This document shows, in pieces, positions 1 through 10,316 of a stretch of 64,000 nucleotides of DNA. The notes under the pieces were generated by a model, which was not told the origin of the DNA, ran no database searches, and saw only the letters and a program-made list of their open reading frames with translations. The translations under genes and the position numbers were made by a program. Source of the stretch: Scilla litardierei (taxonomy: Eukaryota; Streptophyta; Magnoliopsida; Asparagales; Asparagaceae); the NCBI GenBank assembly GCA_030789695.1, contig CM061141.1:280309871-280373870 (forward strand), given 5' to 3'. The stretch's first letter is position 1; each line of letters begins with the position of its first letter.

Positions 1-1993
1 GGCAACGGGCGAAACCCTTCTCGAACGCCTCAGCCACGGCTGACTCAACAAAGGAGGTGGCATACTCCTCCACAGCATCTTGGGCGATCTGGGACAGATC
101 CACCTCCTCAAGCTCACGCACCCGAGCCTTCAAGGTCTCGATCTGGCGTTGGAGCTCCGCCCTCTCCACCTCAATCTCCCGGGATCTCTCGCCGAGTCGA
201 GCAGGGAGAGCCCTCTCCCGTTCCTCCGTCGCCTCCAGATGATCGGAGGGCTCCAGGGCCTCGGGGGCAGTGACGGAGACGGGGATCCCGTCAGCTCCCC
301 CAGGTGTGTCGGCATCTCCCAAAAGCACGGCGACCTGCTCCTCGGCCTTCGACTTTGCAACCAAAGCCAAGGCTCTCTCACGGTCCGACTCTTCGAGGGC
401 AGAGGACAGCTCAGTTATGCGGGTCTCCAAGGACTTGACTCGTGCCTCGTCTAACTGACCTGCCTCCCCCTCATCACCGTGGACATCAGGATCTCGCCCG
501 GCGTCGAACTTGGCCTTAGGGAGCGCCGCAAACTGGCGCCTCATCGAAATTCCCACCGAGGACAACTGCACCAAGGTGACAAAGGTAAGACGGCGAAAGC
601 AGCTAGAGGGAGAGCAAGCAGAGACACTCAACCTGTTGGCCAGCCTGAATCACGAAGGTGGCCAAACAGTCGCCTCTGAATCCATCCAGCGCGGCCTGAT
701 CAGGAGGGAGGCAACTATTCTCAGCCACTCGTGCGGCAGTTCCGCGGCTCAAAAACACCGACTCCTTCTCCCCCACCGTGAAGCGTGGACGACGAAGGCC
801 TTACCCTGACGAAGGAAACTCGCCCAGGTCGGAGCGAAACGCGCCTAGATACCGATCGTAGGCATCAGGGAGAGAACCGTTCGAGAGAGGCGAGGGGCCG
901 ACCCACGGCCAGGCAATCTCAACAGGGGCAGGCCGGTGCTGATCAGCGGACGGCGAGACGTTAACTTCCTCGGCCTCCCCGCAGACCCTCTTGGAAGACT
1001 CCAACAAGGGGGTGGAGGGAGATGGCCCCTTCTTCCTTTTGGAACCAATAGCAGAGGTCACGATCCGCTGCTTCTTCCGGACCTCCAACACATGATCCCT
1101 CTTACGCGGGCCCGGGTCAGGGGCCAGCACGTGAGGGCTAGCGGGAGAAGAATCGAGAGGGAATCAACCTGCACCCAAAGAAGAAGTAAGGGGCCGAGAA
1201 GAGCCCGAGCAACCCCAAATGGCGAACGTTCGGAGAACTTACCCAAGGGCCACACAGTCTTGCGCAAGTTATAGCTGCTGAAGAGGACGTCGATCATCCG
1301 ATCCCTCGAAGGAATCGCCAGCAGGGCCTTCGCCGTCTGCAGCTCGGCGGCGGTTGGGTCACCCAGATCAAGGATGACCGCGCCGGCCGCTTCCCAACGA
1401 ATCGGGAAAGGTACACTCGACGGGAAAACGACAAATACGTACTCCCCCTTCCAACGCTTCAGGGAGCTCGGCAACCCCAACACAAGGCTCATCTTCGGAC
1501 GGGCGCTGATGTAAATCCACGCCCCTGACTGGTGATGACTCATGCGGTAGAACTGGGCGAAGAGGCGAAGGGAGGGCACCACTCCCTTCAGCATGCAGAT
1601 GACGACAAACCCGACGAGGAGCCCGATGGCGTTGGGGCAGAATTGGCACAAGCCCACGTTGTAGGCTTGAAGGAACTCGATGATAAAGGGGTGGAGCGGG
1701 AAACGGAGCCCGTAGCGGAAGCACTTCTCGTACACTCCAACCTCGTTGGGACCGGGAAGGCAGATCCGCTCGTCGGACCCGGGATCACGAGCTGAATAAG
1801 GTGGAAGCAGGTAGGCGGAGCGCATACCCCCGATGGTGGTGGCACAGACCGATGAAGGCCACGCTAAGACCTCTGGAGGCACCCCTGAAAGCTCGCCCCC
1901 ATGCCGACGAATCGCCGAAGGAGGACTACCCATCAGGTTAGGAGTGACGTCACGCTCCGGCTGACCTGAACCAGTGGCAGAGGAAGACGACAT
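1..1993 (-). pseudogene. Antisense ORF of Tat-like element, 'putative gypsy-type transposase' family (partial, broken)
   Basis: Three exons are read on the minus strand: 1243-1993, 633-1168 and 1-565, the last open to the window edge. Introns of 74 and 67 bp have GT...AG ends. I chose the ATG at 1993; the frame is open further up to 2065. Exon 1 holds the PF04195-type core, recognisable by NEVGVYEKCFRYGLRFPLHP and a following hydrophobic helix. Exon 2 is basic (GPRKRDHV, KRKKG), possibly nuclear. Exon 3 is an E/R/A-rich coiled coil. Exon 2 has an in-frame TGA near its start (about 1164-1166) and a TAA at 801-803; both look like C-to-T changes of CGA and CAA. Function is unknown and the 'transposase' name is only a family label. 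The right copy at 41508-55202 has the same exon plan. Confidence 0.7.
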
Positions 1994-2117
1994 GGGGCAG
2001 AGCTTGGGAATGATCAAGATCAACACGAAGAAGAAGATGACGGGATGGCGGCTCACAACCAGCACAGCTTCTCTACCAAAGACGACCTCGCGAACAGTGG
2101 GGATAAACCCGCAGTTA

Positions 2118-2123
2118 CACGTG
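2118..2123 (-). promoter_or_regulatory. G-box in the leader of the antisense ORF
   Basis: CACGTG lies 125 bp upstream of the ATG at 1993. Read on the minus strand the context is GATGCTGCCACGTG, and the identical 14-mer lies at the same distance from the polypurine tract in the right copy (41324-41337). No clear TATA box follows it here. Promoter function is inferred. Confidence 0.5.
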
Positions 2124-2291
2124 GCAGCATCAGGGGACCGACGGCGCTTCAGAACTCGCGTCTTGAAGGTATCGAACGGACCGACTCATGATGACGCCCA
2201 ATTAATGAATCAGCTTCGACTGATGAGCGTGTCGAAATCGACGGAAGTCACATCGGCCGAGCCGAACCAGCCGAGGCCGATCGACCCGACC

Positions 2292-2303
2292 GATGGGGGC
2301 AAT
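2292..2303 (+). other. Polypurine tract of left Tat-like element
   Basis: GATGGGGGCAAT sits directly before the LTR start TGTTACG. Its mirror at 41153-41164 abuts the LTR of the inverted right copy. Position and composition fit plus-strand priming, and this is what sets the element's orientation opposite to its ORF. Confidence 0.65.
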
Positions 2304-3395
2304 TGTTACGCCTATTTGGCCGAAGCCCGAAAGACACGAGCCCAGAAACCCGACTACCGATCAGAAGCCCATCTGCGAGATCGGGCCCGCCCGACAAGGC
2401 CCCCTAGAGGGCCCCCGAACGTCAAATCGGCCTGACTCGGGAAGCGTGTGACTCACCCACGGATAACCGCCCCCACGAAATCCGCCGCCCCTTTTATGAC
2501 CATTAAGGGGAGGTGCTGGCACGGCGCGGACGAGTGGCGAGTGGGGGGGCGGATCGAGGGGGCCCGATTGGGTGCGGGCGAAGGACATGGATGACGGGCA
2601 GTCATGGCAAGAGGCCTATAAAAGGACTAGGAGGACGACTGAATGAGGAGGGCATCTCAGGTAACAAAACCTAAGGTACTCCATCAACGACCTAGTTCCC
2701 CCACTTCATCTCCTTCCCGCTCGCGCCGAAGGACGTCGTTCCGATCTCCTCTCGAGTCGAACCGTCCCCGTCGAGCCTCCTCTTTCAGACTGTCATCTGA
2801 CTTAGGCATCGGAGGGGATTTGGCCGGAACCAAGGTCCGGCCTCCCTGACGAGTGTTCTCGTCTGTTGAGGAAGACGTTAGATCCAAGTGCCGAAGATTC
2901 CCTTCGACACCAGGCGAACGCCATCAAGCATCAGCCAATGCATCGAGGCCACCCCTCGACGCCAGGAGAGACCGAGGCCGAGCACATCCATCCGAGCCGA
3001 GGCTTCCCCTCAGCTCCACGCCGGCCGCGCATCAAGCGAGACGACCGAGGCTACCCCTCGTCATCCGACCGACCGAGGCCGAGCGCGCCCATCTGAGCCG
3101 AGGCTTCCCCTCAGCTCTGCGTCGGTCGCGCGTCAAGCCAAGGCGCCGAGGCTTCCCCTCGTCGTCCGATCGTCCGAGGCCGAGCACCTCACACCAGGCC
3201 GAGGCTTCCCCTCAGCCCCCCAGAGGCCGAGGATCCAGACCCGGCCCAGCTGACGTGCTCTGCGTCGACTACATCTCCGATTCACGTCGCGTCTACTCGC
3301 GCTCGACGGTGCAAGTGACCCTAATCGGCCCCTTGACCACGTTGACCGGGCAGTCCACGGTCAACGATACTGTAGTGAGAAAACACTCTGAAACA
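2304..3395 (+). repeat. 3' LTR of left Tat-like element
   Basis: The block is 1092 bp, starting TGTTACGCC and ending CTGAAACA. The boundaries were set by aligning it with the inverted copy at 40224-41152 (929 bp): similarity starts and stops at TG and CA in both. The part after the TATA box is rich in CCGAGGC/CTTCCCCTC repeats (about 2930-3230). The two copies are diverged and differ in length, so they come from separate insertions. Confidence 0.7.
2617..2625 (+). promoter_or_regulatory. TATA box of the LTR promoter
   Basis: TATAAAAGG on the plus strand, about 313 bp into the LTR. It would start transcription near 2645-2650, defining U3 as 2304 to about 2645. The right copy has the same octamer in the same relative place (40799-40806, minus strand). 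Confidence 0.6.
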
Positions 3396-3732
3396 CCTAA
3401 TAAGGCTGTTTATTTCACTATTTTATGCATATCAAGTTTAAGTCAATCCGAATGTTTTACTCTGCAAAAAATAATAACAAAAAAACTAGGAACAGGCTTG
3501 GAAATGTAAATATTCAATGTTTGGTTCTAGGAACGGGCTTGGATGTGAAGTTGCTTAAAACATTTATCAAAATATTGCAAAAAATTGATATCAAACAATA
3601 TACTCTTAATACATAACTTACTCAATTTTCATTGGTTGATGGATAACTTCCTCTGCTTGAGTTACATGACGGTCTGCTGCTAGCATCATGAGCCTGTATT
3701 TGCACCCAACATACGAGGGATATTTGAGATAC
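3396..3732. other. Unassigned spacer between Tat-like LTR and CACTA terminus
   Basis: AT-rich, with no ORF I would defend. A short phrase of the form AGGAACAGGCTTGGA occurs twice (about 3489 and 3529). It may be host DNA or the remains of an element into which both neighbours inserted. Confidence 0.4.
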
Positions 3733-4190
3733 CACTACTAGAAAACGGACCTAAAAGGACGGATTAAAATTCCGTCCTATAGCCGTCCTTTAATTTTTAA
3801 TAAATTAGGACGGAAATAGGACAGAAATAAGACGGTATTTTAAAAAGGACGGATATAGGATGGAATGCTCATTATTTTCCTTTTTCTTTTTAAAAATGAA
3901 AAATTACAATTTTGGAATACAGTAAAGGACGGATATTAGACGGCGAAAGAACGAACTAATATTTTTTTTAAATTATTATTTATTTAAAAAATTTTAAAAA
4001 AAATTATTCTAGCATAAAGGACGGTCATAGGACGGACCTTTATTAATTATTATTTCTTATTTACATAAAATTAAAAATAACTTTTATTATACACATAAAA
4101 GGACGGAAAGAGGTCGAATAAAGGACGGATTTCTTAATCAAAAAAAGATTAAGTTGACCGTCCTAAATCCGTCCCTTATTTAAGTTAATT
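3733..4190 (-). repeat. CACTA terminal inverted repeat and subterminal repeat array (3' end)
   Basis: The element starts with CACTACTAGAAAA, the usual plant CACTA terminus. It is followed by about a dozen copies of AGGACGG or its complement CCGTCCT in both orientations down to about 4180. In En/Spm such subterminal motifs bind TnpA. The transposase genes read toward this end, so it is the 3' terminus. The three bases before it are TAC. Confidence 0.85.
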
Positions 4191-4537
4191 TATTTCAGTT
4201 ATTACGTTAATTTATTTCAGTTATTAAATCAATAGATCCTATGCCAAATAAAAACACCAGCAGAAAGAATAAGATTTGGAATTGAAAACTATGAATTATT
4301 TGAAGTGGGTCATTTTAGGGTGTGATTGAAGGGTTTTGGAGATGCGCCGGTTCGATGGTTTTTGAGAAAGTTACGACTTTAATTATTCCAATCGGCAGTT
4401 TATTACGATACATGAAAGTTAGTCAGAACATCGTTGTTAGTTTCTCACAGATTCAAATGAGACCTTTGATAAATAGAAAAATCATGCACACAACATTTAC
4501 AGTATCATAGCCAACTTTGAAAAAACATTGAAAAAAA

Positions 4538-6263
4538 TCAACAATGTATCAGATTACTGCCTAAAATAAAAACAGTTGGGTTTGGAAGAATATGTAAAAA
4601 TACATGTTTATCAAAGGGAGGAGTCATTTGATCGAAAATTGGTTCAGGCTCATTTGGGTGCATTTCATTCCACAAGCGAAGTGTAAGTTTTTTATAAAAA
4701 TTTACTTCACTCTCCAGCCTCACCACTCGTACATCGCTTTAACTAGAATTTGATGGCGTCCTTGTATTGAGCTTAGATCATGTGACACCAAGTCCATATC
4801 CCCGAATAGGGCCAGGTCGTTCTTTTCCCAAGGCCTCATTAAGCGACGCTTCTTGTACTACATGGACTTATTCTATGTCTGTTGAATCTTCAACCATTTC
4901 ATCAACCCGATCATTAACAGTGTTCTATTGTCAATATAAAAAATGAGTCAATATCAACTTAAATAAATTGTAAGAATAAAAACCAAGTGAAATTTAAATA
5001 AAATATATACAATAATATCTGCAGTAACAGGATCAAAGGTTTTATCTTTTTTTCAAGTGAGTGATAGAGAAAAAATCTAGTGGTCCGGGCTCAACGTCAT
5101 GCTCTTGCACCTGTAAATAGAAATTTTCATAAAAGAAACCATGTTAAAAAGTAAAAATAACAATTAAAGCTAAAATAAGGTATACATACATAATCATGTC
5201 TTTCTCTAGCATAACTCTTGGAACCATTTCTATGACGAGTTATTTGTGATTCAGCACTTGCTTTTGCCTTTTGAGACTTTCTGTACAAAGTTACGAAATT
5301 AAAAATTTTAATAACATGAAAGTAGTCATTATATAGAAGTTTTTAAAAACTTTAATAAAACTCAGGAAATAATAACAAAGATCACCTTCATATCCTCGGA
5401 ATTCCACCTCTCAACCCATATTTGCCAATCATAGTCGGGAATTTCAGTTGGCTGCTTGTTTTTTGCATAATAATCACGCTTCATTTCACATCTATAATCA
5501 CGTAATTTATGACAGGCTGATTGTAGAAGGAATTCATCCATGTTCGGGTCGTATTCAAATTTTTTCTGTAAATAAAAAACGAAAAAAATATCACACATCA
5601 AGCAATATATGGTTTCATCATTTATAAAATCAAAATAGACATTGGCCAACCGAGAGACATACATTTAAAAGAGTGATAAGATAATCTTTGTATGGCTGAT
5701 CAACCTTGTGCCATGACTTTGCACGAAAAGGAATTATTGCATTATTCCTTACTAATGTGCCAAGGTAGTTCATTAGTAACGATGTATTTTCAGAAATCGG
5801 TTGAACATGATTGTTTGTCCCAACATGTACTCTCTTTTCAGCTGGTAGAGTGCAGATGTCTTTCATCGTGGTTTTACATCTTGTATTCTTATCTACAACA
5901 AAAATGTGTTAAATCCATAAGATAGCTAAAACATGACAAATATAATATTTTAAGTGATGAAGAAACTTTCATTCAAATGAAAATGTGACTGACCATTAGC
6001 AGGTGTAGTAGATGATGAAGGTGTATTAGATGATGAAGGTGTGTTCGATGATAAATTTGCCAAAAAAGACGCTACAACTGTATGTCAAGTGGCACGTCTG
6101 CATGCTGTGTTGGAGCAGGTTGTGTCGGTGCAGGTGCAGTTGGCACGGGTACAAGTGGAGGTTCAGAAAATACAGGTTCATCTCTTGTAGGTACAGATGA
6201 TATGCCACCCTCTTGACTTTGTCTTGAAAAAATCATTTTCAGCTTTCTCTTGACTAGGGCCAT
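4538..6263 (-). pseudogene. tnpA: TnpA-like protein of CACTA element (plant transposase, Ptta/En/Spm family)
   Basis: Collinear pieces on the minus strand match the PF03004-type protein that binds subterminal repeats. An N-terminal exon (6263 to about 6070) starts MALVKRKLK and is Pro/Thr-rich. The core around 5690-5880 contains RVHVGTNNHVQPISENTS and PFRAKSWHKVDQPYKDYL. Around 5395-5570 lie RDYRCEMKRDYYAKNKQP and a Trp-rich segment. A basic exon covers about 5189-5285, a piece with FFSITHLKK about 5040-5110, and a C-terminal piece with GKERPGPIRGYGLG about 4730-4935 ends in 4538-4726. Several in-frame stops and a frameshift in an A-run near 5055 break it. Exon edges are approximate. Confidence 0.65.
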
Positions 6264-7950
6264 AGTTAATTCACCTAAATCTGTATGTGTAGAGAAGTGT
6301 GTAAATCATAAGCACGTTGGAAAAAGTATCTCATTAAAAGCTCATTGTCCATATGCTGAAAAGTAATTCCAATTCAAGTGAAAAAAATTCAAACATTACC
6401 TAGAAACATGCCGAGAAAAAAGAACAATGGAGAGTTATGTTACAAAGAAGTAACTTTATTTTTTCCCCTCAACATGACATGTTTAGCTAGAAAGTTCTTA
6501 AAAGCATGCTTGTTGTCAGAATTGAGCCAAAAGCAAAATATACAAAGTATTTAAACTGTATCTATATTAAAGCATACTGACAAATGCAATCCTTTATTTC
6601 AGTGTTGGGGGGCTGGCCTGCTGAACCAACAGTCACTCTTTTCTACCTGCATTTAGCACAAAAAGTCACAAGTTGATGACTAGAAATGACCAGAAATGGA
6701 TATCTTCCTTTACAGCCAATATGGCCAATGGTAACAATACTCGCTGAGATGGTGGAACTCCATGCACAATTATTTTACTATAAAGGATATGCATGTTGGT
6801 TGATCTTTATAAATACTACAGATTTTGGAGGCTCGTTAAGTATTAAGGAGATAAACAATTGTCACTAGTTAAACATTCATATATGAAACTCGAAATAGAG
6901 GAAAGCAATGAATATTTTGAAAAGATAAATAGGAGGGAACATAATGAAAAACAGCATTTGTCTACTTACTTGACATCGCATCCATCCCATGACTTTGCTC
7001 TTGCATGTGCATTTCTTTTGTAAAACTGTAATTTCTGCTTTTGTATAGTTTTCCATTACTTACTAGGCTGTTGACCACACTGAATGGTTACAGGTTAGAG
7101 AACATGACCATGTACGAGGGTGACACATTACATGAATGAGCCTTCTTTCATTGAGTCTTCGTACTCATATATATAGAATGGTTGTATAGAGAACAAATAC
7201 CAAATGATTCAATGTGCTTACTGACATGAACAAAAAGAAACTAGAGCAGGCTACAACACAATATTTGCAAATACTGGCATGCATCAAGCCAAATTGCATG
7301 TAGACCCATCATATGGAACATGATATGTGAATGGGCCTCCCAAGTTGAGTCATCAATGTATGGAGACAGAAACTGTCAGTCGAACTTGACAGAAATGAGG
7401 AAAAGAGCATGTCAACAAACAATTCATGCTACATATTCTGAGTCAAGCTCATGTCACGTGCAAATTGGCTTCTGAGAGAGACGACACTAAAGACATTATC
7501 CTAAGCTAGTTTCCAGATGATTAGTACTAATTATTTTCTTTAAACTTGTGTTAGGTTTCATCTGATGTTTGTGTTCATGACGAGGGGATAAGTATATTGA
7601 AGCTGCAATTACAGAATTTGATGCCATAACAAGCTCAACCATCTCTACTATGACTAAGACACCGATGGGAAATGATCAGAACTAGCAGCCTGAAAACTCA
7701 TTGTCTCAACAAATTTAAGCCAAATTAAATTTATCACACATTTGTGGCTTGATTAATAGCAGGACAAAAATCCATAGAGGAATACACAATGCATGACAGG
7801 AGATGAAAGTACATGCATGGATACATCTTATAGAAATAAATCAAAGAGCTTTTGGTTAAAAAGACTTCACTTAATTAACTGAACTCCTGATTCATTGAAG
7901 TTTACAGGAAGTGTCTCTGTTCCAAAGGTCATCTCACCCTTTACTTTTTC

Positions 7951-7982
7951 AATTTAGTAGTATTAGCTAATACTACTAAATT
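7951..7982. repeat. Perfect 32-bp palindrome
   Basis: The left arm AATTTAGTAGTATTAG is followed at once by its exact reverse complement, with no spacer; the symmetry stops at C/C on both sides. It would form a 16-bp hairpin or cruciform. It could be the fused ends of a small inverted-repeat element, but I see no matching target duplication. Confidence 0.8.
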
Positions 7983-9444
7983 CGAACTGGATTTCATATG
8001 AAGATTCAGATTCAAATCCGGCACCAAAAGATTGCATATTTGATTACTGTTTTCATGTTCATATTTAATTCTGCAAAAGAAATTCAAATCAGAAATGAAA
8101 TTAGTGCAGATAATTTCATATTTGTTTGTACCCCTACATGACTGGCACTTCGGGTATTAATCACAAACCAAGATTTTTCAACATTTTACTAGGTCAGGCA
8201 CCCAGCATCAATGTAGAAGCTCAATGCCAAATTGACAACTGAGCCGATGTAAAATATTGAGAGATTTTGTATGGAGCATGCGCTCCATTGCAGGCCAGTT
8301 TGATGGAAAGGAGCGGGGGTACGATGATGATGTTCGTCTTTAATAAATGCGATCAGATATAATGTCTGGAAAATCAATCTAGGTGAGGGTATTAGAATAA
8401 CTCTGTGTAGCCGTATTGGTGCCATATGCTGGTGTAGCATGCTCAAATTGCAGACTCTGCTTGCACAACTACATGTATATATGAAAGAATGTTGAAACAA
8501 AGGACTATTCCTAGTCATCATCTTTTCTGTATTATTGTCAAACATGTCACATTCACACGTACAATTAGTTTTCATGATTCATCCAACAGTCAAGCACTTG
8601 ACATACACTATTACGCGATATCTGGTTGGACAAAAGTGATGTAAAATAGTAAAATTTAAAGATATTGGAGAAGGAAGAATTTTTGGTCATTCTTATAGCC
8701 AGTTTGACAAATAAAATATAGCTCAAATTTCTCCTTCATGGCGTTGTTTTTCTTTGTTAAATAATTGAACATGGGAGTAAAACTCACAATGTACATGGCT
8801 CTCTCAAGTATGAACAGAGACAATGGTGCTTAATAGAGCTATAACTCTATTTAAGAGCATATGATATAACTCAGTTTACCAACGGATTATTCTATTGATT
8901 AGGGTCAATATAATAATGCAAATAAAAAGTAAAGGGTGAGAGGAGAAACAGTGAGGTCAAGGGGTTGGTGTACATTATTCAATCATGATCACATTAAATA
9001 CATTGTATAATGTTCATTCCATATCATCAAATATATACAAGCATGTGCCTTATTCAGGCCTGACTGATCAAATACCCTATGCCCATACAAATCATTATAA
9101 TTCCACATTCTAAATAAGTTTTCTAAAACCAAAAATTACATGCACAAGTCTTGTGCATTTTTTGAATGTTCATGTTTTTGCACATGTGATAAATCAAGGA
9201 CTAATCTCACTTGGGTGAGTCCTCCAAAGGTATCTGTCACAGATCACACCTCTTAGAAAATATTGCAACAGACTCATTAAGAGTAATACTCAACCTAACC
9301 ATCACATAAAGCATATCACCATATGGATGTGGTATGCCAACAATTTCATTTCTAGCCAACCTAATTCATGGACTCTAATCACTAAGTAGGGATGCACTGG
9401 TGGTGACTATATGGTGTGATTTCAATCCAGTTCCCTTGACAGTT

Positions 9445-9760
9445 CTGATTTTAAGGTCTTAGAAAGACCTTTAGTCATTTGATTGGCAAAATTTCTATTC
9501 GATCTTACAAAGTTTAAGGAAATAATATTTGCTAACAAGCTTTTTGCATACGTATATCTCATGAGCATATGATTATTCATTTTCCTATTTGAAGTAAATG
9601 ATGCACACGTTCAATCATAGCAAGTGAATCACAATGAATGAAATGAAATGCAAGTTTCTGGATGAATGGTAAATCAGATAAAAGATCTTTAATCCATCTA
9701 GCTCCCTTGCATGCCGTATCTAATGCGATCAACTCTGTTTCCATAGTAAACCCATCTAGG
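9445..9760 (-). pseudogene. Ty1/copia RNase H C-terminal fragment
   Basis: Reading the minus strand from 9744 gives METELIALDTACKGARWIKD, typical of the last part of copia RNase H. After a frame change come a stretch with SLNFVRSNRNFANQMTKGLS and the end of pol. At least one frameshift and several stops are present. It points to an old copia insertion inside the CACTA spacer, of which only pol end and possible LTR debris remain. Confidence 0.7.
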
Positions 9761-10316
9761 AGATCTGGATATTCTGAGTATACTAGTAATAAATCAAAGG
9801 TACTCTTAAGACATCAAAAGATCCTAACCAAGGTATATTCTAATACTATTTACTAGGATTACTAGTATTCCTACTAAATCTGCCTACTGCATGTGAAATT
9901 TGTGTCAAGAAATGTGCCATGAAATGGAAGAGAATCAGCCAATTACCTAAGTTATTGTATGCCTCCACAAATGAAGAATTTACAGCAATTGCTCTGTAGA
10001 TCACGCTTCCTGCAGCATCTGTTTTGTCCTAATTATAAAATTCAAAATTAAAAATTTGGGAAGAAATAATATCAAATATATGTGAAATAATACCATGTAA
10101 ACAGAAATGAATAGTATAAACAACACCAAGAAGATTTGAAATGACTACTATATACCTCTTGGCTCATAAAGCAAAAAGATTTGGAGAAAAAACCAAGACT
10201 ATCACGATGCCACAATGTTCCTACAAAGTAACTATATAACAAGTAAATAAAGTTGCCTACTCCATATGTTGTCAATTATATGCATACAAGGTATTTTATT
10301 AAATCTCATTACAATG

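Larger units (their letters stand above)
1..3395 (+). mobile_element. Ty3/gypsy LTR retrotransposon, probably Tat lineage, 3' end (left copy)
   Basis: This is the 3' part of an element whose 5' part lies before the window. Seen: an LTR-like block 2304-3395 (TG...CA) preceded by a purine-rich tract, a plus-strand TATA box inside the LTR, and a spliced ORF on the opposite strand running off the left edge. The same arrangement recurs inverted at 40224-55202, which fixes the LTR edges. Known: Tat-lineage elements such as Grande carry antisense ORFs between pol and the 3' LTR. The Tat assignment is inferred from that layout, because no RT is visible. The expected 5-bp duplication after 3395 (CCTAA) cannot be tested here. 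Confidence 0.7.
6264..10316. other. Spacer between CACTA TnpA and TnpD, with nested old copia debris
   Basis: There is no intact gene in these 4 kb. It holds the 32-bp palindrome at 7951-7982 and an antisense copia RNase H remnant at 9445-9760. Around 9140-9300 there is LTR-like sequence with 'aatctcacttgggtgagtcc'. Long open stretches elsewhere, such as the antisense 128-codon frame at 8189-8575, show no domain and are probably chance. Confidence 0.5.

Noticed and set aside
8189..8575. 128-codon Cys/His-rich antisense frame
   Set aside because: No ordered zinc-finger spacing, AT-rich flanks, no neighbour support.
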